The translations under genes were made by a program, and so were the position numbers. A stretch of DNA of 64,000 nt from Isoetes taiwanensis (lineage: Eukaryota > Streptophyta > Lycopodiopsida > Isoetales > Isoetaceae): assembly GCA_021234155.1 (NCBI GenBank), contig JAJEKV010000061.1, positions 970,746 to 1,034,745 on the forward strand, read 5' to 3'. How positions within the stretch are numbered: the first letter of the stretch is position 1; the number at the start of each line of letters is the position of its first letter. Positions 47,383 through 58,735 of the stretch are shown here, piece after piece. A model generated the notes under the pieces. It had not been told where the DNA came from. It searched no databases and saw only the letters and a list, made by a program, of their open reading frames with translations.

Positions 47383-48919
47383 CCTCGTCAGTCTGGGGTA
47401 GCCCGAAAAGGAATATATAATCAAATAGGGTTATCATTAGAAAGTTTATTTGGGGGTATGGCTAAAGTTGCTTGGTCCGAGCTATGTAGGGATAAAAGGG
47501 ATGGAGGGATTGGATGTAAGGACCCTTTCACACAGGCTCAAGCTCTGGCGGCTAGATTTGTCTGGCGAGTTTTACAAGGGGATACATCTCCTGCTCGGCA
47601 TTTGTTAAGCAATCGGTTTGATCATTGCAAGATTCATGGTAAACCATCTCTTCCTAGGGATGAACTAGGAGCCTTTTTTGTAATTTTAAGGTGGCCCCTG
47701 GCACCTCCCTGGTCATGAGGTCTTCTTCATGCTTGGAGGGAGGTGCAAACAAGATGTTCCCCCATGACTATACCTCGAGAGGCCGGAAAGTCAAGATATT
47801 TCGAACACTCATGTATGGGAAGAGAATGGACGCCCCTTGGCATTAGTTCATCCTCGCGATCTTTAAGAAATGGCGAGACCATGGGATCTTAAAATTGCAA
47901 AGATCTTTGGGAAAACGATAGATGGATATCTTGGATGGAATTTAGACTCAAAGTGCAAAGAGAGCGGGGAGGGTGATAGAAAGATACCACGAAAGATCCT
48001 AGATAATGTTAAGCTCTTCTCGTGGTCTACCGGTCTGAGGAAAAGTGGTCTTGTGTGCAAGGAGACATACAATGTTGCAAGTATATATCGGCTTTCTTCG
48101 ATGACTCCTCTTAAAGCAGAGGCTAGGCTCTAAATGAATGGTTCAATGGCTAAGCTCCCTCTTAGCAAACTCCCTCGAAAACCGTGATGCTCTAGGAGAA
48201 TACAATTTTTAGATGGGAGGCTCTCCAAGGAGGTCTCAACACTAAAGTGAAGTCGGGTCCATAGAGGAATTGTGTCTTGCACTGTGTCCTCCGGGTGCAA
48301 AGCTAGCTAATCTCTTTCACACCCCTTCTTCTCGGCCCAAGAATTATCGAGTTCTGGTTTTGGGTATGCCCTATTATGAGACTGCAAGATATGCATCAAC
48401 TTCGATGGCCTAATGTTGTTATGATCTCGCATTTAGATTGTATTGACGCCTCCTCGGTTAGTGTGGCTCTCTCGATTATATGGAGGCATCGATGCGATGT
48501 CACTTTGGGGGCAATCTATCTCTATTGAGAAACTTAAGAGTCTTTTAATAAGGAAGTTGCTTTAATGGCATTGTCCCACCACGAAAAATGGGGATGAGTT
48601 ACAATAGGGGATTGGATGTAATTGGTAAGATTGAGGGATTCTATAACTACTTTAAGTGCCATTGGATGAGCTCTCCGAGGACCTGAGACTTTCATGATAG
48701 ATCTAATGGTGGAACAGTTTGAGTTTATTGGAGAAAGCAATCGAGTAATCGACGGATAGGGTCTCTCTACCATTATGCTGCTGTGGAATAGGACTTCCCT
48801 TAGTACGCACATCATGATGCATAGAGAACCCATATAATAGCCCTAATGCTTCCTATTTGCCCCATTGGGGACTCTCTGTATTTTTATTACTATTATTAAT
48901 AACAAAAAACACACTCTTA

Positions 48920-48954
<35 letters not shown>
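47383..48954 (+). mobile_element. L1-type LINE, 5'-truncated, with poly(A) tail and target-site duplication
   Basis: The 3' part of a LINE ORF2 is visible: LSLESLFGGMAKVAWSELC, RDKRDGGIGCKDPFTQAQA and LAARFVWRVLQGD at 47,430-47,590. This is the conserved W-G...WxxxCxPKxxGGLGI region downstream of RT. The insert ends in about 31 A (48,925-48,955). The 10-bp sequence ACATCTTGGT occurs at 47,373-47,382 and again at 48,955-48,964, flanking the insert exactly. This defines a target-primed reverse-transcription event. Stops and shifts are present after 47,720. The element is opposite in orientation to, and of a different type from, the LINE at 14.3-16.6 kb. Confidence 0.9.
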
Positions 48955-48956
<2 letters not shown>

Positions 48957-48964
48957 ATCTTGGT

Positions 48965-50440
48965 GCCAGCAAATCAAGCAAGATCGTTGTGTATATGCAT
49001 TGTGAGCATTAATTGTACCTCTATAACATAATTCTAGCGTGACAATTCTTGGAACAGGTATGCACAATATAGCTGAAGCAGAAACTCCATTAGAGATTCC
49101 ATCTCAACGTTATACAATGTATAGTAGAATAAGGTGCTAATTGTAGACTCTAGACATTTGGATAATGACAAAAATCGAAATACGACAACTCAAATGTTGA
49201 TGTAGCGTGCTCAAACCACCCCTGAAAGGTCGATGCAGGGTTCACTCCGCAACATTATTTATTTAAGCTCCCTTAGGTATGGTTTCAAGGTTTTAATATT
49301 AAAATTCCACTTCCATAGCTAACTAATTTATTGAGACAAGTAATGCAGAGTCTCATAATTACGCGTTTACTTCCTTTTAAAATCTATAGGGTCTTTACGA
49401 CCGCAAATGTCCGTGAACCCTTGTCCACTGATCCCCGGACTAGGCCTCATCTCCGGGAACAAGCCTCAGATAATCATCCTAGATACCGTTGATTTATTAG
49501 CTTCAAATTACGTAAATGTCTTAGTTAATACAACTAGTCATAGAAATTTTACAACTTGTTATTACTCTGCCCAGACGTCATGCTCGAATTTCCTCTGCTG
49601 GCTAATTCTTTCTTAAGCCCAGGCGCCACCCAATTCCTTCTATGATTACCTAACTTTATAATTTTCTTTTAACATGCCAACAATGAGTTCAAAGCAACAA
49701 ATTCACAAATCCAAACATAAACAACAAATAAAGACCACAACCCAAAAAAAGTTACAGAAAAGAAAAGAAAACAGCAACACAGCAAGCAACGAAGATAGAC
49801 ATGTTTCGGCCTCTTTGGGCTCTGATTTTGGCATGGATTCACCATCTACCACTGACCCACCACCAAATCGACATGATCCAAGCCCAAATCGACCTGATTC
49901 CGCTGATTTTGAGGCATTTTGGGGCAGTTGGATCGCTTGAGGAGCTCTTCAAACACTGCCGAATAGCCATGCCAGTCCTTAATTCCTTCAAAATAGGCCT
50001 TTAAACTCAATTTCAGCCCTCTCCTAAGTAGTTTCAGCATTTTCTAACCATGCCCAATCCACGCCATGAGACATGTGCTCAGTTTTTTTCTTCCTGATCA
50101 ATCCCATCTTGGTTTTTGTCGGATCCAATTCACATCCTCAGAACAAATCCAATCCTTCTTCCTGATGATCTTTCAAAAGCCCATCTTACAAATCCAATTA
50201 CCCAGATACAAAGCCTCTCAATCACAACTCTTAACAAAAGCATGTACAATCATGGCAGCCTATGCAAACCTCAATTGAATCCTAAAAATTAGAATTCAAA
50301 CCCCACCTGAAAAGGAAGAACGATTTGATGCCGTTTATTCCAGCTCCTGCCTCCAGATAGCCCTCCGGCTCCTCTGCAACTCAAATTCCTTATGGAGCTC
50401 CTCTCTTGCAACAATTCCTCACGTACCACCAAAAGCCCTC
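48965..50440. other. No recognisable gene
   Basis: An unremarkable stretch. 49,390-49,470 is GC-richer and may be part of a repeat. The open frames at 49,674-49,940 (Lys/Gln-rich then Pro/Asp-rich) and nearby resemble nothing I can name. Confidence 0.4.
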
Positions 50441-50860
50441 TTCTATTTTTTTTTTTTTTTTTTTTTTTGAGCGCTAGAAAGTTCATTTATTTAGATTGTT
50501 ATAATTACATGTAGAGAAAGAAAAAGGAAATGCCACGAGGGGCTTGAGCTGAGAGCCCTCGATTTGGGCACTAGCCCTCGTTCACATCATTTGCTCCTCA
50601 GCGCAAATCTACCACCAACTCATATCCGAGAATATATGAAGTGTGGGGGTTCCGATCATTACGTCTCATCTGGAACGGCCGCAAACCTACCACCGTCACA
50701 CCATCTTTTTATAGTTTGGCTTATGTGGATTTACTTATGTGGATATATGAACCCAAAGATAAATTCTAAAAAAAAGGAATCTCTAGCCCAAAGGTTAAAA
50801 AAACCAATAGTTTTCAAAAAAAAAACGAAGTTTTCCGATCACGAAAAATAATTTGGCGCC
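50441..50860 (-). mobile_element. Probable retroposed sequence with 3' poly(A), read as poly(T)
   Basis: About 23 consecutive T at 50,447-50,469 directly adjoin GAGCGCTAGAAAG, the mirror image of a poly(A)-tailed insert on the minus strand. The body has no coding frame I recognise, and its far end and any target duplication were not determined. SINE or severely truncated LINE are both possible. Confidence 0.35.
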
Positions 50861-51712
50861 CAAAAGCAAGGAAAACCTTAAGCGTATATTCATACGCCAA
50901 AAACCAAAAGTTTTTACCGAAAAATACAATCAAGAATGACTACCGCCGATTATCGATATACCCCTGATATGCCAGAATATGCCAAAACCAACCCTCCCCC
51001 TAACGAATTGCCCCCTTAACAGGGGCAATCCAAAAACTACACGTAGACAAATGAAGAGCCCATGGCATGTTTAGAAGCAGCAAGTCTATTTCCCCGTCTT
51101 ACAATTTCTAAATTGTACCATCTTACAATTCCTAAGTTGTACGAAATCGGTTTACATATTGGAAAAGCAAGTTTACGGAAAGGTTAGATAAGGGTATTCA
51201 AAGCGCTGTCACATTGCAATGAACACATATTTTACATTAGCAAATATGATTTGAAAACACTATGATGATTTAGAATAATATAACTTTCATTTCAAACAAT
51301 CAACTTCACTCAAACAGCAAATAAATAGGACTTCATGCAATGTTCATTATGTTTTAGTACAAGAAAAATGGTTATTCGAGGTATAAACTAAACCTTTCAT
51401 TCAATTGGACTAAAACTTTACTCCAAACAAATGCCAAATAAGTTGGCCCTTTGCATTTTATTACATCCCTAACCCATGTTTCCAAACACTTGAAACTTTA
51501 AGATCTTTATGCAAAGAAATAGTAAATTTATACTTACAGGAAGAGCACAAATTGAGCCATATCCAACGTCAAAGTAAGCGCCCAAAAATCCATGCTTGCC
51601 TCATTTTCAGAAATCCTCAAAATGAATGGCAGCCTCCAGAAAATGTTCATGTCCCCTTTATTTCTCTCTTTGTTCCTTCTCGATTATCACAACAGCATAC
51701 AACTGTACTTAT

Positions 51713-51741
51713 GCCCGGCAACGCCGGGCATTCGTTACTAG
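51713..51741 (+). mobile_element. Helitron-type 3' terminus
   Basis: The hairpin GCCCGGC-AAC-GCCGGGC is followed by ATTCGTTA and CTAG, then T. This is the canonical Helitron 3' structure and the same family as the terminus at 18,675-18,702. The element would extend left; its 5' TC end was not located. The next base, 51,742, is exactly the first base of duplicated block A. Confidence 0.7.
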
Positions 51742-53136
51742 TTTCGATTATATTAAATTAAACATGCTTCATCCCACATTATTACCATCCAAAGTCTGGA
51801 AAATGACATGCCTAATCTGATCTCTCCACTCCATTCTTTTATTCATGAGCTTAGTCTCATAATAGTCATTCCCCGCAAATCACGGAACCATTGGCAAGAA
51901 GTCTAAATCAAAGTCAATAGAAAGCTTCCCACGAACACACGTGGCATGAATTACTCGTAAGCTCTTCCAACATGTATGGGTATGGATCTCAAAATTCTAA
52001 ATTTCTCCTTGATTATATCAAAACCTTGTGTCAACAAACACTCTACATCTAGAAATCCTTTTGTTGAATCTAAAAGCACCCTTGCCATCGTGAAACGCTT
52101 GGCTCTTGCAAACTTTTTTTGGGAGATAACCTCTTGTATCGTAGACTCTTTTTGAAGTGATTTGCATCATGAACAGCAGTCCTATTCACATAAACATTAA
52201 TGAAGAGTCTAGAGTGAGTAACTACATCTTGCATCGTGCATGAATGCTTCTTGTGCCGCGGAGTGGTATTCATCACCTCACATTTTTACTCCATGGTTTT
52301 CTCAGATGAATATACGTGAGAACCATCAACAACACCAAAGATGTTAGTCGACTGTGGCGCTTTGGAATTGGATTATACCGCTAACTGGCCATGTATATAA
52401 GGCAACAAATTTTTTATAAAGCATGATTTCAGAGGCCAAAGCAAGAGTTATCTTTTTTGTGTATTTTTGAACACAATAGCTTTACCAACATAAAATCTTT
52501 AACCAACACGGAGAGGCTTCTCATCATGTGCTAGTAAATAGAGAACCATAGCCACTGCTTTTCTTGATCAACGGGGGTTCTTACCTTGATTCCTGATCTC
52601 TTAAGGTATGGACCAACAAGACAAATTAGTAGGAAGAGATTTTCATTCCGTATAAATGATTGCCATGTCTCATCCTTAAACGAGGCACGATAGTTTGAAC
52701 CATGATTATCAATGCTATTTCATTGAACGATCTGCACGGACGTACCCAAAGTCTTCTAGAAGGCCTCCTTGATCTAGAAGATGATGCTAAGAGCAATTTA
52801 GAAGCCGCATACATGTAATTCAAATTTCATCTATCTGAGTATTTAATTCTAACATGTCTACATGATCTTCTCTTTCGATCTCCTATATCAAATGAAGACA
52901 GAAACTTTGGAAGGCAAATCTGAGAAGAGTGGCTCTCCAAAGCATGGCAATAATGCCCAAAACTACCAGATCTATAAAAATGAACAATAGGAAAAAACGG
53001 AATTCTAGAAACGTGATTAAATGAAAATTTGGGATTGAACGAAAATTAATAACAGTGTCGGGCATGCTCGGACCCATACCCGGCCCACATGAAGTGACTG
53101 ACTATAAGGCTAGTCCGCTATGGGACCCCAATAGTT
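51742..53136 (-). pseudogene. PIF/Harbinger transposase pseudogene, block A
   Basis: Minus strand, across frames: Arg-rich RRPSRRLWVRP near 52,745; DETWQSFIRNENLF and VGPYLKRSGIKVRTPVDQEK near 52,570-52,680; AMVLYLLAHDEKPLRVG near 52,530; the DDE domain start LTSLVLLMVLT, in a shifted frame, near 52,335 (the GVVDGSH block); HKKHSCTMQDVVTHSRLFIN and VYVNRT near 52,190-52,250; and a C-terminal region toward 51,760 with LINKRMEERDQIR-like wording. Numerous shifts and stops. A second, slightly shorter copy is at 56,638-57,927. TIRs and a TWA duplication were not confirmed. Confidence 0.85.
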
Positions 53137-54800
53137 GCACTCAGTAATATCAAATCGCGAACATACCATAAGGTGCATGAGAGACCTTACAATGCTCCAA
53201 TAGGATAGCCTTAATCTGTTATTATCAACAACATCTGCAGTCCTATGTGTGGCGTATAGTCGGTGTACCCTTTGCTATACTACATATGACACCTGTCAAA
53301 GAATAAACTCCACAGCCTTAGTATGATGGATGGTTATGGTCCATGTAGATATGTTTCGTACAACAAGAACGTCTAAGAAATACTTCAATTGTCCAAAGAT
53401 CCGTGATGTGGAACTGAGCTGCCAAGCTAGCATTGGCCTCTTTCATCAGGGTAGGTATGTTAGCTACAAGAATAAGGTCATTAAGATAGAGAACAACAAT
53501 AATCAAATGGTACCCTTGGGTTTTCATATAAACATGCCAGTCTGTTTCACTTCTAGTAAAGTTAAGCTTTATAAAGAACCAGAACCTAGATTACTATTTC
53601 AAACCATAAACGGCTTTTATGAAGTTTGCATACCTTTGATAGACCAGAGACAAGATCTGCTGGTTGTTGCATGCAGATTTTATTACCCAGGGTGCAATGC
53701 AGAAAAACTAACTTGACCTCCATTTGATGTAAATCTAGATTCATAGCAGCAGCAAGAGTAAGGATTACCTGCAGAGGCTGGCTGAGCTACCCATTGTCCC
53801 GGAGTTTGTTTATAATGGTTTGGTACTCTGGTTATGTTCTGTGCTCTTGATGTTCATGATGTTTTCTTTATTGTCATAGTCTAGCGTTGCACCATAGGTT
53901 CTTGTGTCTTTGAGTCGTTTACTTTTAAGATGTTTTATGCATGCAGAGGCAGCTATGGGATCCCCACTTAGTCCTACTGTAACGGGCCCATAGTAGACCG
54001 CTCGAGTATTCGAACCTTGAATGTGCCTGTGGGGCGTTCCCGAGACACCGGCATAAATGGGTAGAAGCGACTACTCATAAACGTCTAGACGGTTTTGCCC
54101 AGTTGGTTAAGGGCATGACGGTTAGGAACGTTACAGTTGGTATCAGAGCAGGTCTCGAGTTCGAGTCTCCATGGGTGCCTATATGCATGGGTAATTTGCA
54201 AAAATTTGGTAATTGTGACATGGTATGACATAGACATGGTATAGCCTTGATGCTCGAGGACGAGCATAGTTCTAGTGGGAGAGACTATAGTAGACCGCTC
54301 ACTGCCCAGGCCCGAGCACCACCTTGCTCAATCACTGCATGCACTCAAAGGGGTTAGTCCTTGTGACTAAGTGGTGCCTCTGCATGCATAAAACATCTTG
54401 AAAGTCTTGAATAACAAACGTAAACAACTCAAAGACACAAGAACCTAAGGTGCAACGCTAGACTATGACAATAAAGAAAACAACATAAACATCAATAGCA
54501 AAGAATATAACCAATGTACCCAAACCATCATAAACAAACTCCGGGATAATGGGTAGCTTAGCCAGCCTACATACAGGCCCTGTTAGCAGCATGTTGCCCA
54601 GCCAGCTTACATTCCAAGCCCTGTAACGGGTGGTGGGGCTATTGATGCAAACGTTTCGTGATAGTGTATTGGCTTTCTGAGAACATCCCTTGTCTATAAG
54701 TCTGGCCTTATATCATGAGATGACATTGTTCTCATCATATTTGAGTTTGTATATCCATTTGCAGAAAAGACAAAAGAAAAAAAAGAGAGAGAGAGAGACA
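53137..54800 (-). pseudogene. Second copy of the Copia RT pseudogene, split by an insertion
   Basis: 53,137-53,771 and 54,638-54,790 are nearly identical to 11,051-11,860, including VVLYLNDLILVANIPTLMKE and the YKARLV region. Between them lie 866 bases absent from the first copy. The boundary at 53,137 is the sharp end of block A, and the boundary near 54,800 passes through a GA-rich tract into the repeat copy at 54,809. Confidence 0.88.
53772..54637. mobile_element. 866-bp insertion with long inverted arms and a PBS-like site
   Basis: Comparison with the uninterrupted copy near 11.69 kb defines the insertion; about 14 host bases are replaced. Arms of about 200 bases (53,773-53,970 and 54,360-54,570) are inverted copies, for example GGAGTTTGTTTATAATGGTT against AACCATCATAAACAAACTCC. 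The centre contains TGGTATCAGAGC at 54,138-54,149, the usual primer-binding site of plant LTR elements pairing with initiator tRNA-Met. Just before it is a tRNA-like A box (GTTGGTTAAGGGCATGA), and GTTCGAGTCTCC follows like a B box. It may be a rearranged LTR remnant or a foldback element. Confidence 0.7.
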
Positions 54801-54808
54801 GAAGGAGG

Positions 54809-55075
54809 ATTAAGAAGATCCCATGTTCCATTGATTTTTTTTGGGCAAACAAACTAAAGCACTATGTCTAAAGTAATCTTAGTTAACCAAGGCCCATCAC
54901 ACCTTAGGACATTATTTTACACTTGCCCTATGCACCACTGTATGAGAGGCACATTTCAACCACATTAACACGTTGCATTGAATAAATCTAATGATCTCCT
55001 CTTCCACATACCACCAACAAAAAAATGAAACAAACACGCTTTCTAAATTGGTATTTATACATGTTTCCAATATAA
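54809..55075. repeat. Dispersed repeat copy 2 (partner at 16,600-16,868)
   Basis: Nearly identical to 16,600-16,868 over its full length, with small indels. Here it joins a GA-rich tract on the left and the Harbinger/Copia composite on the right. Confidence 0.85.
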
Positions 55076-55095
55076 CATGTTCTAACTCAAGCTCA

Positions 55096-56637
55096 TCAAC
55101 GACAGGCACCGTTATTAATTTTCATTCAATCCCATATTTTCATGCAATCACTTTTCTTGAATCCCATTTTTTGTTCCATTGTTGTTTCATTTATATGGAT
55201 TCGGTACATGTCCATTGCCACGATTTGGCGATTCTTCTCTGATTCTATTCTATTCTATTCTCTGATTTGCCTTCCAAAGTTTCTATCTCATCTGATATAG
55301 GAGATAGAAACTTAGACATTTTAGAACAGAATACCCAGGTAGATGACAATGTGAATTCAATTTGAATTACATTTGTGCAGCTTCTACATTACTCTTAGCA
55401 TCATCTTCTAGATCAAGAAAGCCTCCAAGAAGATTTTGGGTACGTCCAAGCAAACCACTGAAGGGGATAGTATTGATAATTATGCTTCGGACTGCCATCC
55501 CTCATTTGAGGACGAGATGTGCAATCTGTTCTACCGAATGAAGAGGGCATCCTTTGATACATGAATTTGTCTAATTGGTTCCTACTGTTAACACAACTAT
55601 GTATATTGTAAACATGGTTCCAACCAAGGCTGTTGTAGACCAAGTACTCCCAGAAGAAGCCTAGACAAAAACTAAATTGTCTGCTGAAGATATGAAGGTT
55701 TGCACAACCTATATTCATGTCAATAAAACGAGATCCGAGCAGGTAAATATTCCTCTGAGGGTTTACCTTGCATGTTTGTTTGGTTTGGGAACACCACGAA
55801 AGGGTACTAAGTGTACATTCCATCTTCTGAAAAAATCATTGTAAGGCACAACGTCAAATTTGATGAGCAGGTCTTTCGTTTGGTAAGATGAGAAGTATTG
55901 AATTGATAAGTCTCCACTTGGACAATCCTTTTCAAGGACCTTTTAACTTTACTTCTGATGATAGATGCTTTGATTTTGATCACATAGGACCTTTTAGAGT
56001 GCAACTTGGACATCCCTTTTGAGCCAGAATCTAAAAATGAAACTATTGAGGCAGAGAATTAGCTAATGCTGTTGAGAATATCCTCTTGTGTTAGAAAACC
56101 TACTGAGAGATTACTTGTCCAGCCATAATGTAAAAGGATCAGCCTACATAGCCTTGCACAACTCTGCCTCAAACGATGAACCATTGAATTCCTTTGCTGC
56201 TATAAGCAATCCTTTAAAATCTCATTGGCTTCAGGGTATGACAAAAGAATATGACTTTCTTATGAGCAATCCTTGACCTTGGGGATGAGTGAGATGACAC
56301 CTGTATTTAGAATTCTATCCAAAGCAGTGGACCGCCGAAAGTCACAAAAAGCATCATACACATCTGGCTCCAGCCATTCCCAATACTCCTGGAATAACTC
56401 AATCGGCAGTTTTGTATTGTGTTGCATTCACACAACAATAGTTTGTCATATTTTACAAGTGTTATAAAGAGAGCATTGCTCTAAGTAATTAACTGCTTAA
56501 GCAATATTTGTTGACAGAAATATGCCTCAAATAAATTATGCAATATGACTCAAAGTGGACCAACATCTGGAATTATCTGAGTATTTCAAAAGAAAGAATG
56601 TTCAAATAATTTCTTTTAAAACAAAAAAAGATGTCTA
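55096..56637 (+). pseudogene. Second copy of the Harbinger N-terminus + Copia composite
   Basis: Near-identical to 40,377-41,902, with the same fusion of a Harbinger N-terminal region to Copia integrase/RT. Differences are small: a short TCTATTCTAT-type expansion near 55,245, a 6-base insertion and extra FYRMKR-encoding bases near 55,540, and a missing VFG-coding segment near 55,700. Sharing the internal fusion shows that the composite was copied as a unit. Confidence 0.88.
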
Positions 56638-57927
56638 TTTCGATTATATTAAATTAAACATGCTTCATCCCACATTATTACCATCCAAAGTCTGGAAAAT
56701 GACATGCCTAATCTGATCTCTCTCCTCCATTCTTTTATTAATGAGCTTAGTCTCATAATAGTCATTCACGGGCAAATATGGAACCATTGGCAAGAAGTCT
56801 AAATCAAGGTCAATAGAAAGCTTCCACAGAACACACGTGGCATGAATAACTTCAGAAGCTCTTCCAACATGTATGGGTATGGATCTCAAAATTCTAAATT
56901 TCTCCTTGATTATATCAAAACCTTGTGTCAACAAACACTCTACATCTAGAAATCCTTTTGTTGAATCTGCTAAAAGCACCCTTGCCATCAGGAACAGTTG
57001 GCTCTTGCAAGCTTTATTTGGGAGATAACCTCTTGTATCAGAGACTCGTTTTGAAGTGATTTGCATCATGAACAGAGACAGTCCTATTCACATAAACATT
57101 AATGAAGAGTCTAGAGTGAGTAACTACATCTTGCATCAGGCATGAATGCTTCTTGTGCCGTGAGTGGTATTCATCACCTCTGTATTTACTCCATGGTTTT
57201 CTGTATGAATATACGTGAGAACCATCAACAACACCAAAGATGTTAGTCAGACCTGTGGCGCCTTGGAATTGGATTATACCTCGCAATCTCTGTCATGTAT
57301 ATAAGGCAACAAATTTTTTATAAAGCATGATTTCAGAGGCCAAAGCAAGAGTTATCTTTTTTGTGTATTTTTGAACACAATAGCTTTACCAACATAAAAT
57401 CTTTAACTAGTAGAAAGAGATTTTCATTCCGTATAAATGATTGCCACGTCTCATCCTTAAACGAGGCACAATAGTTTGAACTATGATTATGAATGCTATT
57501 TCATTGAACGATCTGCACGGACGTACCCAAAGTCTTCTAGAAGGCCTCCTTGATCTAGAAGATGATGCTAAGAGCAATTTAGAAGCCGCATACATGTAAT
57601 TCAAATTTCATCTACCTGAGTATTTAATTCTAACATGTCTACATGATCTTCTCTTTCGATCTCCTATATCAAATGAAGACAGAAACTTTGGAAGGCAAAT
57701 CTGAGAAGAGTCGCTCTCCAAAGCATGGCAATAATGCCCAAAACTACCAGATCCATAAAAATGAACAATAGGAAAAAACGGAATTCTAGAAACATGATTG
57801 AATGAAAATTCGGGATTGAACGAAAATTAATAACAGTGTCGGGCATGCTCGAACCCATACCCGGCCCACACGAAGTGACTGACTATAAGGCTAGTCCGCT
57901 ATGGGACCCCAATAGTTGCACTCAGCA
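56638..57927 (-). pseudogene. PIF/Harbinger transposase pseudogene, block A'
   Basis: Direct repeat of 51,742-53,136, lacking about 120 bases present there at 52,496-52,614. The reading is better kept in places: GVVDGSHVYSYRKPWSKYRG near 57,230, HSRHKKHSCLMQDVVTHSRL near 57,170, VYVNRTVSVHDANHF near 57,090, and the C-terminal segment 57,069-56,665 with FRILRSIPIHVGRASEVIHA. It is still frameshifted between blocks. It ends with GGGACCCCAATAGTTGCACT and then unrelated sequence. Confidence 0.85.
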
Positions 57928-58599
57928 GGGCCCTCCCTCCACTTTGCTACTGATCCCATTGTGTGGTGCTCAATCACTCCGTAGCCTCCATAGGATCAAC
58001 AACTTATCCTAATCACATACATCTAACTTACAATTAGATTTCACGCTCAGCACTATAGGTGCTGGAATGGCTCTACTAGAGCACAAAGTGCTAGCTCAAC
58101 TGGAATCTACTCGAAATACTTGATCTCGATGCATTGCCTCCGGTTCCCTGGTTCTCCATCTCCAGCAGGTGGTTTGGGTAGATGCTCCTCTTCTGACGCG
58201 CTTGCGCTCCTAGGCTGCTGCTGCAACCTAGGTTGTTGAAGACGATCTTTGAATCAGAGCTGTGGTCGGAAGTTAGTGAAGCCAAAAGTGCCCTGGGTTT
58301 CAGGTTTAGTCATACGTGTGTGCCACTTGGCTGCAATAAGGTGCGTCTATGTGGCAGGTCATCTATAGGGCGAAGCCATGTGGAAATGGTTCTTACCCTA
58401 GGTTGGCTAAGTTATGTTAATGACTTAGTCATCTCCCACACATTAGGTGCATACAAGTTTACCAATTTAGAGTTGTATGGTGACATGGCCATAAGATATA
58501 CATATTTATAGCATATATTCTAAGGGAACATCACAATATTGATCTAGACAAAAGAATTTTCACTCATATAAAATAAAATAGAATAGTTTTTTTTTTTAA
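57928..58599. other. No recognisable gene
   Basis: An open frame at 58,233-58,508 (+) is not recognised. CTCAATCACT and the nearby unique sequence show no repeat partner that I could find. Confidence 0.4.
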
Positions 58600-58735
58600 A
58601 TCGGTTATAGAAACATCTGCACTTGGCCCAAAGCCTTTCTAGTGGCAGTATTTTCAAGATGGTATTTTTAGAGCTTGAAGTGCTTGGAGGTTGAAGTGCT
58701 TTTGAGACGTGGTTAAGGGTGTAATAAAGTGCTAT
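58600..58735 (+). repeat. Local direct repeat, unit 1 (unit 2 at 59,755-59,850)
   Basis: AACATCTGCACTTGGCCCAA, TTTCAAGATGGTAT, GAGCTTGAAGT and a GTGGTTAAG-type segment occur in the same order in both. Unit 1 has an extra 13-base piece after GCCTTTC. The units are about 1.1 kb apart and flank unassigned DNA upstream of the glycine-rich protein gene. Confidence 0.75.
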
